Assembly (NCBI GenBank): GCA_005281725.1
Contig: SSBO01000006.1
Span: 191,186-255,185 of the forward strand
Source of the DNA: Wuchereria bancrofti
Taxonomy: Eukaryota; Nematoda; Chromadorea; Rhabditida; Onchocercidae
Length of the DNA: 64,000 nt
Direction of reading: 5' to 3'
This document shows positions 45,080-59,464 of the stretch, in pieces; positions within the stretch are counted from its first letter, which is position 1; each line of letters starts with the position of its first letter. A program made the translations under genes and the position numbers. The notes under the pieces are model-generated. The model did not search any database, was not told the DNA's origin, and saw only the letters and a list, made by a program, of their open reading frames with translations.

Positions 45080-48000
45080 CGAAATCTGAAATAAGCCATA
45101 ATTAGCCAAAGTTCATTAATTAAGCAAAATAATAATACCATAGAAATAAATATCATAGGAAAAAGGTTAAGTGTAAATATGCAAATACATCGAAGATTCT
45201 ATCATTCGTTTGATCCTTACAGAGAGTTATGACTTATGAGAGCTCGGACATTGATCTACACAGACTGTTAAGTAATCTGCATGACTAAGTAATCTATATG
45301 AGTACTCTTCTATACAAAATAAGAGCTTTTTTCTCTCTTTTTCTTTTTCAGTATTCCTTTAGGAGCATATCGAGAATAGAATCATTCAATGTCTGAAGCA
45401 TTTCTAACCTTTTCTTTTATTTATTGTTAATTTTTGTTGATCTGTGTTCCGGCATATGAGAAGTAATTTCAAACATTGTTAAATTTGACTTTGGAAAGCG
45501 TCCGACAATTTCAAAAATAAATTTCGTTTATGATCTGTACTCCAAAATGATTCGTCGTGGAGTATTGCTCATTTCAGTGTTAGCAATTATCCCGATGAGT
45601 CTGTTATTGCCAATTTTTTTACACTAATATTGCTTCATTTTTTCATTTCTTAGACCAAATATATATATTGCTGAAGGTAACTTGAATTACTTCTTAATCT
45701 TTGCTAATTATTAGTCAAATAATTTGCCATTTCTTAATCATTGCTATTGTTAATTACTATTTTATCATTAATATCATTGTAATTATGAGGAATATATTCT
45801 GTGCTTTCGTATTTCTTTTTTTTTTTATCAGTTTATGTCAATTTATTTAGTAAAAATAATAATATAGTTTGGAATATATATCAATGAAGCATATGCAACT
45901 TTCCGTACCATGTAAACTCATGATCCTTAATAGAGTAATTGGAAAAGTGGAAATATATGTTTTTTTTTTTAATATTTATTATTTAATAGCTACTCTAAAT
46001 TTTTAAATTTCAGTTACTAGAACTTATTTTTGTTAACTATACGTGAATGGATTGTCATATTTTATGTTGTTAAGCTGTTATCATTAATTTATGATTATTT
46101 GCATGGCTATTTTATAATTTGTAAATAATTTGTATCGTACAAAAATGTTTCTACGTTATTTGCAGCGGTGATGAAAAGGCTAAAAGAGAAATCAGTCATT
46201 AATTCAAATTTATATGAGATATTTTTAAATTAAAAATCACCGAAAACATGTAAGTTTTTTATTTCTAATTATATATATCTTAATTTCATAATATTGCACT
46301 GTATTTCTCATAAGTGCCTTTCCCTTCTTTTCTCTATTTAGGAAGATAGAGCTAGGAATAATGATGTTTACTACCTGCAAGTACATTTTACTACCATCGT
46401 TTTGTCTTATTTTTATTTTATTTTTTTTTCATTTTATTTTTTTTTGTCTTTTTTTTTGCAGATTGGTTGTGCTAATGGACGATTACCAAATACTGTACAT
46501 TCTTCTTCTTTTGTTCCAAGATTTAAATTCACATAGAGCAGAGAAATGTTAATTATTTAGTAATCAGCTTACACTTCAGAAATCTGAAGTCACCATAATT
46601 ACAACAAGCCACAACAAGCACTTATTCATTCTGAAAGTTCGCAGATAAATCGAATTGATGAAATATGGCCGAAAAAATGTGTACACGCATTTTCCTTGTC
46701 CACATTTTAACCTCAAAGCAAAAGTTGAACTTCAGCTGAATTGATTAAATTTCCAAGTCAAGAATATATATTAAATTTTTTGGCTAAAAAATTTCAATAC
46801 ATTTGAGGTGTATTTTTTAAGATTTAAAATTGTATTTTCAAATGAAAAATTCCTTAACGAAGAAACTAAATACTATTCCATTTGAGAATACCGTGAGAAT
46901 ACATGCGTTACGGCATTATTTCGCAGATACTTTTGCCAAATATTATTAAGCATAAAAGACACAATCGCAGAATGTTCTGCAATATTCTGAAATTCATTAT
47001 TACGAATGGGTCTGTGATATAAAGCAATGAAATGCTTGTGACAGTATGAAACATAAACTGTACTCCTTTTTAATTAAAATTGAGTTAATTTATTGTTTCT
47101 TTCATTGTTTCTGTGATTACTCGTCGAGTTTTAGTAAGAAACTTTATTATATACGAAGGCTTTCACGAAAACTTTTCACGTGTTGTCATTAATAGTTGTT
47201 CCACGTTTTCCGTCACTATTGCCTACCATTTTTCATTAAGTCTTTCCTTTTCTCCAGTGAACAATTTTCCGGAAACTTAGCGGAAAGAGAGAAGTACTTT
47301 CCCTCACTAATACCAGTTGACGATGTTCGATGCAGATGAGCTATAAGCAATATCTATGAATTTTATTTTTTTATTGTGACTATGAAGCGTCGCTTATTTA
47401 ACGATGGGATTGAAAATAATCGCTGCACATCATACAACGCATATGAATTCAATTTTTTTAAACAACGATTGATAAAATTACCTAATTTTATCAATTGGAT
47501 CATTTCGGTTGATATTTCTAGAATGGCAATAAGAAACAATGCGATACCTAACATTATTTACATCCCTTATTTATAGGTTATCATTCTCATTAATTACCTA
47601 TTCCAGTGGTTGATAAGATTTCGACATAGTCTTGCACATCAATATTTTTCAAAAAAATTGTTCGAGAATTTATTAATTTTGAAAGTTATTTTTCGGGTAA
47701 CATGAATTATGATGTAAAAATAAGACAATCTAAACATTAATATATTTTGTTTTTTTATCAAAAAATAATTTAAAAAGTTGTTACTGGTATTTTTCATCTT
47801 TATTCGTCGTTCTTTTATTACATTGCAATACTGAAGCATTACTAAAATTGAAAAAAAAAAGAAAAACTTTGGCGCGAAAACAAGTTGTACTTTCGAATAT
47901 TTCATCACAATTTTATATTAGAAAGGAGATTTAGCAGTATTATTAAAGTGTTTACCAAAATGTAACTCATAAATTCTACGGAAATTTGAAATCGATCATT

Positions 48001-48530
48001 TTGACTACATCTTTTTCGATTGACCATTAAAGAAAAGTTGTTGCATTCATACATAAATTTCAATTTCATTATGTGACAATTTGAAAATGCAATAGTTGAA
48101 GATAAAATGGCACCGGTTTGCGCCTCATTATTCGTTCGTTTTATAATTTTATTTTCTTTGAAATTTAATTTACACCTTTCAAAATTTTTTTATTTAAACA
48201 GAAAAAGTATCGATGTGTAAGTTAGAGAATATTATTTTGATGACAAAAGTAAAGGAATGATCATTGGCGATCATTTCGAATATTATGGTTATTTTGATGT
48301 CATCGAACATTTCTGGAAAATTCTTTTGCTCTACTTATTGTGAAAACACTCACAGGCGGTATTACTGAATGAGTAAGCTTTTGGCGGAGATTTTGATGTT
48401 GGTATTCTTTAATTTATACATCGACATTCTTCTCTTTTACATATTTAAGGTTTACTGGTTTTTTAATTTCGGCTATAGGCCAATCATTTATGTAATAATA
48501 AAAGTAATAAACATATTTTCATTTAAAATT
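45080..48530. other. Intergenic AT-rich DNA
   Basis: No supported gene. Short frames at 46361-46552, 47363-47576 and 47639-47908 show no domain or splice context. An apparent direct repeat of 'aggaatgat'-type sequence is too weak to call. Confidence 0.4.
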
Positions 48531-48539
48531 ATATAAATT

Positions 48540-49800
48540 ATTATTAACTATTATTATTAAACATTCGTTGCCTTTTTCTTTCTTTCTTTTTTATTATTTA
48601 TACCTATGTGCCATGTCCCATTAGTGGCAAAATCGTTTACTTTGTTATATTTTCGTTTTTCGTTTTTTATAGTTTATTTTCTTATTTAACTTTCAGTATC
48701 ATATTGTTTTCATTTTTTCATTTCACCTTTTTTTTTTTGTTTTTTGCAGTAATAGTTAGGCGTTTTATCTGCAACAGGTCTATTTTTACTTACGGTTAAC
48801 ATATATTTGAAGTTTTTACCCAAATTTCTTTAAAGATTTTATTTTTGAAACTCCTAATAATATTTTGATCAAAATTTATTTACTAGCTTTCATATTTTAT
48901 CACTTGTTTGTGCTTTCTATTTTTGTTACTTACATCATAACTACTAGTTGTTTTTTGCTTTATGTTGCAGTTATTAATTCTTCTCTTCTTTATAATAACT
49001 CCATTTCTATATACTTATATCTTATACACTGCTACTGGTAAGTGTATATGTTTATATACTTATAATATCTTCCTATTTCACATTTTTTATTACTTACCGG
49101 TAGCTTCTTTTATTGCTAATGTCTTTTAAGTTTTTAAGAAGAAAAATTTATAGTCTCTTTTTTTGCAATAACTTGATTTTTTTCTTAATTTTCTGTTAAA
49201 TTAGCTTTTTTTTTTGTACAATACACTGCTAATATCTCCGTTGTTTAGCAACTTACCTTTTTTTTTTCTTTTTATCACTGATTTCATTTTCGCATATTTT
49301 TTTTGAAAAAAATTCTATTTTCATCCATTTCATATTTGTTTATTATATTTATCATTTTATGAAATCTTTTTTCATATTTTTATAAAGTTTATTCATTTTA
49401 TGCTTCTTGTTGATTGAAATCTTAGTTCATGGAAGTTTTCTCTAAATATTACTTCTTTTCACTTTTTTATTCCTTTCTCTTTTAATTAATTTTAGAGCAT
49501 GTCTCCTTGCTAATGTTCAATTTTTTCTCATAGCCCGCGTTTTAATAATTTCTGTTATGTGTGACATTTTTGGTCCTTTTGGTTCTGCATGCTTTTTTAC
49601 CACATTTTTTGTTATTTGTGTATTACATTACTTTAATTTTCTTTTTTGCATGTCTCTTAATTAATTATAGTTGTTGTATGTTTTCCGTGATTATTTTAAC
49701 CTCATTCATGTCTTTTTTGCTAACTTCAATAATTGCACTAACTTTTTTTTTGTTACTGTTACTTAGTACATTGCATGCAAACCGGAAATATTGATGGTTA
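48540..49800. repeat. Diverged T-rich repeat, possibly inverted satellite relatives
   Basis: T-rich sequence with recurring TTGCATGC/TTTTGCATG, 'tgctaa', 'ttgttact.ttactt' and 'taattaatt' words, which are the reverse complement of words in the 37.7-41.4 kb satellite (GCATGCAA, AAGTAACAA, TTAGTTAA). Units are too diverged to place. Confidence 0.35.
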
Positions 49801-50039
49801 GACATTAAAAATCACTACACGAACATCAGTGCAGATGTTTACGAAACATATTTAGCAAGGTTATAAGGCATCATACTGTTTTCTAGTATTAAATGATTCA
49901 AATCTAAATGAATCTGGAGTAGTAGCAAGTAGTACAAACAAAGGAAACCAAAATTAAACTGCACCATAACATATACACTCTTAAAGCATGCCTAATGTGT
50001 AAACTAATTGGTAAAATTACTGTTGAACCACATGCTTCT

Positions 50040-50580
50040 ATTTTCTATACCTGCTGCCATTTCTTATTATTTCACCACCATAGCAACTGGTTGCAACTTA
50101 TTGGCACTTACAGCCACTTGCTACTGTATCCACCTGCTACAGCAACTACTTGCAATCACGTGCCACCGCGACCACCTGTAGCCACTTGCTACTGTAACCA
50201 CCTGCTACCGCAACTACTTGCAACCACCTGCTACCACAACCACCTGTAGCTACCTGCTACCGCAGCCACTTGTGACCACTTGCTACAGCGACCTCTTACA
50301 GCCACTTGCTGCTGTAACCACCTGCTACCGCAACCGCTTGTAACCACGTGCTATCGCAACCACCTGCTACTGCGACCACTTGCTACAGTAACTATTTGCA
50401 GCCACTTGCTACAGCAACCGCCTGTTACCGTACCATATCGAGGGTGGTTACAGTAGCAAGTTGTAACTGTAGACGTTAAAGTAGCAGGTGACTACAGCAG
50501 CAAGTGGTTGTAAGTAGTAAGTTGTTACAGCAGCAAGTAGTTACAAGTAGCACAGGTGGTTACAAGTGGTAAGTGTAAGT
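50040..50580. repeat. Strand-switching minisatellite (fold-back)
   Basis: 50040-50435 repeats words of about 15-30 bp: CCACCTGCTACCGCAACCACTTGC(TA). From about 50445 the complementary words appear (GGTGGTTACAGTAGCAAGT, AGCAGGTG) to about 50575. The two halves can pair into an imperfect hairpin around 50435-50450. GC-richer than its surroundings. The ORF running through it (49995-50249) is repeat-derived. Confidence 0.9.
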
Positions 50581-51060
50581 TAAGCTTTGCTAGCTTTCTA
50601 ACAGCTGCATCATCATCTTTTTGTTGTCTTTACCTATCATAAATCATCTCGTAAATTGTTAAAATGTTTTTAAAAAACCGTTGTTTCCAAAATAACGATT
50701 TCAAAACAATAAGTAATCATTTGCCCAACTGACGTTGAAATAGTTAGGTTAAGATATTTGTTCAAAGTATAATTCAAATGATAATTACTAGATAAAAGTA
50801 ATAAATTAGAGATGGTTTTGTATGAAATGACTTAGGATATAGCATTTCCGATCAATAAACTTTAATTATAGTTAAAGACTGTTCTATTATTTATGGGGTT
50901 ATGTCTTTTAAGGTAGTAACAATCAGCGTTCATTATCAATATAGGTAGGAAATTTCAACATTCAATGTTTTAAAATATCAGATTTACTAATCGATATTAT
51001 CTCTGTTATTTTTTATTTTTTTAGGATTTGCTATCAATGTTACACTATCACGTTATCGTT
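50581..51060. other. Intergenic, no gene seen
   Basis: AT-rich; no supported feature. Confidence 0.4.
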
Positions 51061-51077
51061 TCTTTTCAGTGTGTGTC

Positions 51078-51335
51078 ATGAGACATAAGCAAATTGCGAA
51101 CAAATTATTTGAAAGTACACTAAAAGAAGCGCCTTGAGTTGTTGTTACTGTTGAAACTAACAAAGATACTGTCGGAGATTTAGTCGTTGTTAAATGTGCT
51201 GAAATGCATGGCTATAAATTTATTTTACTTTACAAAGTTCCACTTTCAAGCCGAAATTTCTTTATAGCAATTCGATTTAGTGTAATTAATATTTTGCATG
51301 AAATAAAAGAAGAGATGAAAGAAATAAATAAATGA
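51078..51335 (+). pseudogene. Possible small gene relic with one in-frame TGA
   Basis: A frame of 85 codons, open except for TGA at codon 20 (51135-51137). It starts with ATG 9 bp after a TTTTCAG acceptor-like site (51069). The composition (MRHKQIANKLFESTLKEAP, stop, VVVTVETNKDTVGDLVVVKC..) is less AT-driven than random frames here. No family recognised. It may be a relic or chance. Confidence 0.3.
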
Positions 51336-51339
51336 AGGA

Positions 51340-54155
51340 ATTATGTCTCTCAAACTCATCATTCTTAGTTGTTTAGTATTAAGATTTAAATAGGAGTACC
51401 GCGAAACTAATGTCATTGATTTCCTCTCCTTATCTTCTCCTTCCGTTAAATATTTGATACTTACCGGTAGTAGAATATTTTACGAATATCGGCGGTGAAA
51501 TTTTATGAACTGAAAGCGAATCAAAATTTTAACGTGTTTCAGATAAAAATCTTGGAAAGTGCAGTGAAATAATGATTTATGCATAATGTATATGTATAAA
51601 TCATGTATAAATCTAATGTATAAATCACTTATAATTTTTCATTTTTACTAATCTTAAGCTATTTTTAATTTTGATTTTTCAGACAATAGCTCAGTAAAAA
51701 TTTCAATTTCAATTCTTTGGACTACACAAAGTTTTATTTTGAGTTATGGAAATGGATCAAAACGATAAAAAACCTTCATTTAATCCTCGGAAAGGAAATG
51801 AAGTAGAAGGCTTTTCATGTCATATTCTCTTATCATCAAACAGGCAAAGTAGTAGCCATTTCTTTTTTTACAGCAATTTTAATGATTTTTTTCGATTATT
51901 TTGTCAATAATAGTGAATGCGGCCTTTTGATCCAAATGATTCGCAGAATGATCTCGAATTGCTGAAAGCATAAAAATGATCTAATATGTTATCAATGTTA
52001 CCTCTTTACTTTTACCACACATATTTTTGAGTACAATCTCGAATCTGTAGTAAATGCCAACAAATTCTTTGGTTATCACTAAGTAGGAAACTATTCTGAT
52101 TGATACGTGATGATAGCATTTCGTTGATGACACTATCATCTTTTGATAAAACATAGAAATAAGAGAGAAAGAAATTGCTTTCGAAAAAGAAATATCTTTA
52201 GCAGTGGTCAGTTTAGTTTTGAAAACGGCTTCACTGTAATCTGATATACTGATAAAGTTTACAGTTTCACTGTTAACATCATCATTATTAGTACACATGA
52301 TTAGTACTGTATTATTTTATAATCAATTTATAAAATTGTACAAGAAAAAGAAATAATAATAATAATTTAATGGTTGAATTAAATCTTGCTATCATCAATT
52401 ATTTTGTATAATAATAAATTTTTGATAGCTGAAAACTGCAGATGGAAAAAAATCAACAAGAAATTGCTATTAATCTTAATAGAAAAAAAATTTTAGAGTC
52501 AAAAGAAATAAACTTTATAACATTTTTTAAATTTCAAAAAATAGGATGTAATATTAACAGATAAAATTGCATGATTTAATATTATTTTAAAAAGTTCTAA
52601 TATACTACCACAAACACTAGAAAAAAACTTATCAATTGCGGAAAAAAAAAATTTGTTAGTTTTCAATGTGAGTAAGGTGTTATATTACTATTTCAATCAC
52701 TCAAAGGAAAGTTATAATGCATACAAGTGAGAAATGGAATAATTGTTTGATAAGTAAGAAATTTTTCAGTTGACTTAAGTATTGCTGAAAAGTAATAATG
52801 CAATTGTACTTTATGCAATGAAAGAAGTAATATGCAAAAGTTTGGTGAACTAAAAAAGAATTAAAGAATTAAACTTAACAAAAAATGAACATAAATTTAA
52901 GCTTCGAAAACAACAAAAATGTTTGTCGGAATAAAATTATATTTTTTTAATTATCAATGAACGAAGCAATTTTTCTTAGTGAAAAAGATATCGTAAAACA
53001 AAATATTTTATGAAAATTTAGCTATTTTTAATATGTAAATGTTTGTATTAAATTCTCAATGACAGAAAGCATATTTTAAAAATTAATATTAAGCACAATT
53101 CTAGTTAGGCGTAGTTAAATAGTCAAGCGTAGAATATATTTTCTTTCCTTCAAACAAAAGTAAAACAATAAACAAATGTTTCATAATATTTTCTTTTTGA
53201 CTCATAATAACTTATCATTTCCATAAATTAACTCTTCCAGAAATATTCATCAGAAACAATCAGCAGCAAAGAACGTTCCAACTGATTTTTTATCACTGAT
53301 TAGTTATCAATGAACAAAGCAATTTTTCTTTAATTTAGGCATTTATTTTTAATTTAAGCAATTTCTAGGTAAATTTCTTTAATCACTGAGCAGGATAATT
53401 TTTCCCGTACTTGCCAATTTTACAAATAGTACCCATAAATGATAAAAAAGTGATCCATCAAAAACATAAGTTTTCACTAAAGCGAGAGAAATTGTTTGAT
53501 AGAAATCGATTAATCCATTCGAATTACTTTTTAATAAAATATTCAATCTTATTCGATGATTAATTGCAATAGATTACCACTTAATGCTTCGTTAATTTTT
53601 AATTCAAACGGTACGTACTCATTTATGAAAGTAATTATTAATGATAAATTTTCTAGAATATTATCTCAATAATGGCAATCCATTAGCTAAAGGGCAAAGT
53701 TGCCAAAGGGAGGGAAAAAAGCTAAAGAATTGTGAAGAAAATAGAAAGAATAAGATCGAATTCATTTCGACCTATTGAATCCATTCGATTGTTCTAAATG
53801 ATCGAGTTTTCGTCATTCATTCGATCTGCCTATTTTATGGTCACACATATTTGACACAACAATTTTTGCTCTTTTTATCAATTTGAATTTTCTAGACATT
53901 AAGAAAGTGTCGTTTCGGTATAACTTTTCGGTAGCATCGTTAAGGTAAGTTTCGGTATAATCTTTCGATCATATCATTAGTATCGTTAAGATTATTTTGT
54001 TGTGATTTGTTAAAGTTAAGTTAAAAAATGAATAATGCCATCAGGTTGCTAATTCTTAGCTGTACATTAGCTCGATCATAATCATTCGATATCGAACGAT
54101 CAACAATATTGATTAAGCCAAGAAAACAAGTCTAGTAAAAGAAGTGATTAAATAG
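51340..54155. other. Intergenic AT-rich DNA
   Basis: A 54-codon frame at 51746-51910 (MEMDQNDKKPSFNPRKGNEV..) and a 105-codon minus frame at 51981-52298 are open but have no domain, homolog or splice support I can identify. Nothing else is visible. Confidence 0.4.
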
Positions 54156-54269
54156 CAATGGATAATCCAAGTGCAATTCAAGTAACTAATCTTTTTGATT
54201 CTATAATATTTCAATTGCTTTTTTAGCTTGAAATTTTTTAAAATCTTTTCAAAAATTTTCTTTCAGAAA

Positions 54270-57200
54270 ATGTCGGATTTAAAGCAATGGACAGCTACTT
54301 CGTCTGGCGCTTCCTTATCAGGGATGTTTATTGGAAGAATGATAAAAAACCGTGAAATAGGTAAACGTATGAGATCAATAAGTCATCACAAATCGTTTAT
54401 GCCAAATACATCAAGTGCTCCGGAAAAGCCAATCAGTTATCATACATCATCTAAATCTAATGCTTTTACACTGAGTGAAAAAGCTAATCTTGTCAATAGG
54501 TTAGTAGCTAATTTAAATTTTAATTTAAGTAAAATTATAAAAAGAAAAATCAAACGATGTTACTAATAAATACTATGGTATATTTATTTATTACTACAAT
54601 GCTATATAATTTTCAATTACGAACAATTTTAAAATTTCATTGTTATCAATTTCAATTTTAGATTTCTTCCTAATAAATGGATAGATATTTATAAGCTTAA
54701 TTCGGGATTATTCCGTTGTATACATTTGCCAAATGAAAGATTTGTTACAATAGGTCAAGGTAAAAATTTTATTAGATTTTTACTTGCACGAAGATTACGA
54801 GGAAGTACTGTGAAATTTGAAATTTATAGTTGCAATGTTAGTAGTTGAGAATGATAATTTTAAAAAAATTTTATCAACAAATTCTTTCAGATAAAAGTTT
54901 ACGTTTTTATCTTCGTCAACCACCACGCTATCAATTCGTTGATCGAATTGGTATCCCAAATAATGGATTTATTACTGATTTTGCTCGTAGTACAAAAGGT
55001 GATCAATTAGCATACACAACTTCTAATGCATATGGTATCATTTTTATCATTATTATTATTTTTCTTATTATTATTATCATTATTTAATCATAATGTATAT
55101 TCTTATCTGATAAGTTTATCACTAATTTCAACATGTAATAATTTAGCTCGTAGTTCGAGAAGTGGTCTACTTGGTCATACTTCTGATACAAGTGGTAATA
55201 GCTTTTTCTTATTCGTTGCTTATTTCAATTCAATAATGACAATTTTCTTAAATTTTTTTTTAAATTTTAAAGTTTTCTTAAAAATTAAATTTAATTTAAG
55301 CAAAAAATATTTGATATAATTATCTGTTATTGTAGTTTATCATTGTTCTATTGATCAAATTAATGATGGATTATTGCAATGGAATAGATTTCATCCAAGC
55401 CAAGAAAGAATACCTAGAAGACGGTTAGCTAGCTTCTTGTTTTGTTTTTTTTTTTTTTATAAGAATTTTGAAAAAATTGATGAGATTTTTTCATTCTTAG
55501 TAAAAATTCAAATTTTGTGATTTTAATTTATTTAATTTACTTTTAATTATTAAAAACTTTAAATGGGTGAAAATTTTTAGAGATGCATATTTTTCGGTTT
55601 GCTACACAATGGATGATCAAAATTTAGTAGTTGGAAGAGCAGGTGGTCGTATAAGTGTTGTAGCTGTAGATAAACATGCTCATTACTCAGTATATTCCTC
55701 ATTTCATTTTAATTTTTTCATCATTCATTAGCAACATTGTATAATATTTTATATTTTATTGGTCATTAAAATTATCTTTCTAATTTTGACATTTATAATT
55801 TTAGAATTAAAAAAGAAAAAACAAAAATAATTCCAATGGAATTAATAATAATTAACTTTATGATTTCAGTTTGATGGTCATGAAAATGATGTTAAAGCAA
55901 TTCATTGCTCTAAGGCTAATCCAAATCTTTTTTATAGCGGTTGTAGTGATGGTTTTTGTAAGGTAAATCAATTTACCATTATTAAATAATTAAATATATA
56001 ATTAGTTGAAATTATTAAATTTAAAATTATTAAATAATTAGTTGAAATTTTTTTTATAGTATAAAATTTATCAAATAATCATTTATTACATAAGCGATAA
56101 TTTAAAACAAAACTTGTTTACGTGAATATATATTATTTTATTAATTACTGGTAGTTTTTAAAATGAAAATATAATAGTTATTAATTATCAAATATAATAT
56201 TACATTTAGATGTGGGATAGTCGTACGTCGAATAAATTTATTCCACTTGCAAGTTCCTCTACAAATGATTATGCAATTACACATATTGATGGTGACAGTT
56301 TTGATAGATATATTGTGACAACTTCTGGTGGCGTAAAATTTGATATTTTGGATGTACGACAATTTTCTGAGGTATCATTTAAATGATACCATTTGTTGAA
56401 ACGATGAAATATTAATTTTCAAATAAAAGACAACGATAGAATTTTGGCATAAGAATAATGCCGATGAATTTTAAAACTAGAAAAAACAAAAAGTTAAAAT
56501 ATTTTAGAATAATTATAAATTTATGCAATTGATTTATTTAGCAAAATTTATTAATTTTTTATTACTAAATGAAAAGCAAAATTTATTAAATGATTTTGTT
56601 GATTTTAGTAAATATCTTTTATAACAATATGTTATTTATTTATGCAAATTAAATTATGAATATTTTCCGATAAGATTTTTTACTTTTTCTCTAATGCATT
56701 TCATATTTTATTAAGCAATTTCATTTCTAGGTTATTTCATTTGATATACAACAAAAGCAGCAAGAATCAAATTTATGGGGTGATATTCCACATTTTGATA
56801 AAGGTTATCATTCATTTATATGCAAATTCATTTTATGCCAATAAATAATTTCACTTTTAATAGAGAAATTTCAATATTCTCATTCAATTTATTCTTATTT
56901 CTGCGTATATCTTTAATCTTTTTTTTTAAATTTTTTGTGTATATTTTTAAAGTTTTTGCTATTAAATTGATAAAATATGTTTAAATGAATAATTTACTAT
57001 TAGCATTGACAATCAAAAAACAAAATCCATCAGCAATATTCTGGCGAGTTAAATTTTCACCAAGACGAACTGGACATCGTTATATTTATTGTGGTAGCAA
57101 TATTGGATGTATTAGTAGTACGTTTCAAAAGTATTTCATTATGTTTATTTATTTGAAAAAAAAAAGAAAACAAACAAATAAACAAAAACAAAGTTTAAAA

Positions 57201-58300
57201 ATATGAGAAACGAATATAATATTCATTAAGACTATGAATTTGTAGTTTTTGATATTGTAACGGGTGAAATTGTTAAAGAATTCACTAAAGATGACTGCGA
57301 AGTGTACGACTGCAGTTGGCATCCAAATGATAATGAAATCGTTAGTGTGTCGGTAAGATCAATTAGTTGAGTAAAATTAATAATAATAGCAATAAATAAT
57401 TAATAATAATAATGGTAATTAATAATAATTAATAATAATAATAATAAATAACAAAAGAACGGGAAGCGAAATAATCAGTACTTCTTAATAAAATATCAAA
57501 TTGTCTTTACAAGTAACGAATTTCCCTTATTGATATTAGAAAATGGAATATTATTTTATTTTCAAATATGTAACAGTATTTTTATTATTAAATAATTTAA
57601 TAAGAAATTTTCTTTTTTCATTTTGATTTATTAACACTAAAACTAAATTTGGTAGGTTTAAAAGTAAGGGTTTAAATTTGAAAGTGAAATTGAATTCAGA
57701 TAACTTTTAGAGAGTTTATTCATTTCGTTAAACTATATGTAAATTAAAAAATTTACCTGCTTCAAATAAGAATAATATATGTTAATGTACAAATGGTTGG
57801 TTAAATTGAAAATCTAATGATTACAATAAAATAAAATAATTCCAATAACATAATGAGATTGCATATATTCAGCAGAAATCATTTAAGATATATTTGATAG
57901 ACAAATATTCCGACAGGATAGTAGTACTATTTAAGTTATTTAAAAATAAATCATTTTTATTTCTATATTCATTTTGTGTAATTTGTTCATTCAAAAAATA
58001 AAGGTTAGACAAAAATTTTGCAAACTAAAAGAAATTATTTTTTTTAACAAATAAATTGTTCATTTCAAATAATTTTAGCATTATTATTATTTCATTTATT
58101 GATAATTAAATTCATTTTGAATTATTTGTTTTATCAATAGCTTTTTCACCAATAGTTATAATTTTTGATTGATTATTTTTATAATAATGTTCTTTTCAAT
58201 TGAATCAAATTTAATTATTAAATAATTAGTTTATTGGTAACAATTTGATATTTTTATTTAGCGAAATGCTATGGGAGTAGCATGGTTTGATGGTAGCTAA
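54270..58300 (+). CDS. wdr-23: WDR-23/DCAF11-like WD40 protein (copy A)
   Basis: Twelve exons: 54270-54499, 54662-54759, 54891-55034, 55147-55194, 55336-55423, 55581-55689, 55870-55962, 56210-56371, 56731-56803, 57004-57117, 57246-57352, 58262-58300 (1305 bp, 434 aa). TTTCAG directly precedes AAAATG, so it is trans-spliced there or joined to a small upstream exon 54158-54181 (MDNPSAIQ) in frame. WD40 blades: ITDFARSTKGDQLAYTTSN; DAYFSVCYTMDDQNLVVG; HENDVKAIHCSKANPNLFYS; MWDSR; RYIVTTSGG..LDVRQF; FSPRRTGHRYIYCGS; VYDCSWHPNDNEIVSVS. The family acts as substrate receptor of CUL4-DDB1 ubiquitin ligase; in C. elegans WDR-23 restrains SKN-1. MWDSR fits a DDB1-binding WDxR box. The last blade is degenerate (NAMGVAWFDGS, stop) and one blade reads FDILDVRQF, so copy A may be diverging from copy B. 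Confidence 0.92.
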
Positions 58301-59464
58301 ATATAGGCATGGATGTCATGTTATGTTTATTTTACTCAAATTCAATATTTTTTTTTTACTTTGAAATTATTTGAATTATCAAAATGCTTTTAGCTATTGA
58401 TTTTTGTTCATTGATCTTTGCTCTTTTTGTTTGTAACATTGACAAATATCACAAATGTGTTACGCATACATGAGCTAATGTGTTATCAAAAAAAATTTTG
58501 AAATTATTTTACAAAAAAATATTTGATTCACTTTTTTTTTCTTCTCTTACTAAAACTATTTCGGATTGAAATTAGCAAATTTCCACATAATTACTTTTTG
58601 TTTCACACAATTACACGAATTATTTCATCTTTAAACTGAATGTTAAATTTCTGTTTCAAATTTTCAATCGAAATAAATTTCAAATTGAAATTACTTTGAA
58701 ATGCGCATTTATTAGCTAGAAAATCGTATAGTCAATGTTTTATTTTCATAAATGTCTTATCGATTGCTGATCGCTGAATTTGATACTTTATTTTGTTGTT
58801 GTTTGTGAATTTGAATTTCCATTTGAAATTCTTAAATTACCATGAATTATTGAGTTTTTCTCAATTTCAAAAGCACTAAGTTCAATTGTTTGATTTATTA
58901 TTTGTTTTTTTATATTGTTTTACATATTTGTTTTTTTTTCCTGAGCTATTTCAGTATATTAACATTTATTGATATAACTGTTGTTGAAATTTTTTAGCAA
59001 ATTGAAAATATTTTTGCATGAAATTCCCTCCTATTAATGTTGTGTTTTTATTTATTGGAAATATCAATTAGTTCAGTAATTTGAATTGATGGTGCTTTAC
59101 CAATCAATGATATTTTTAGAAAAAAAAGATATTGTTTTTAATTTAATAGAAATGTTAGCTCCATATTTTCATCACTTTTCTGATTTTTGATTTCCCGCAT
59201 ATTACAATCAATAAAATTGCATTATACGTTTTAATTTTTGTTATTTCAAATAATTTCTGAGAAAGGAACACATTTTGATAATAAAGTAAGATAAAGATAA
59301 GTTAAACTGCATATGAAAGTATGAGAATGATGCTCATGGATTATCATTCAAATACAATTTATAACAATTTATCAATGAAGTGGATGATCATTAATTATGA
59401 TAAGTAAACAAAACATATATTTGCTAAACACTAGAAAATAATCAAATTCCCACTCTTACTTTTA
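58301..59464. other. Intergenic between wdr-23 copy A and TIR element
   Basis: AT-rich, no gene. Forms the shared 3' side of two convergent genes. Confidence 0.5.

Noticed and set aside
49995..50249. 84-residue ORF in the minisatellite
   Set aside because: Arises from the repeat; no splice or start context.
51981..52298. 105-codon minus-strand frame as a gene
   Set aside because: Open but no domain, no splice or SL context, and no recognisable homolog; left as intergenic.
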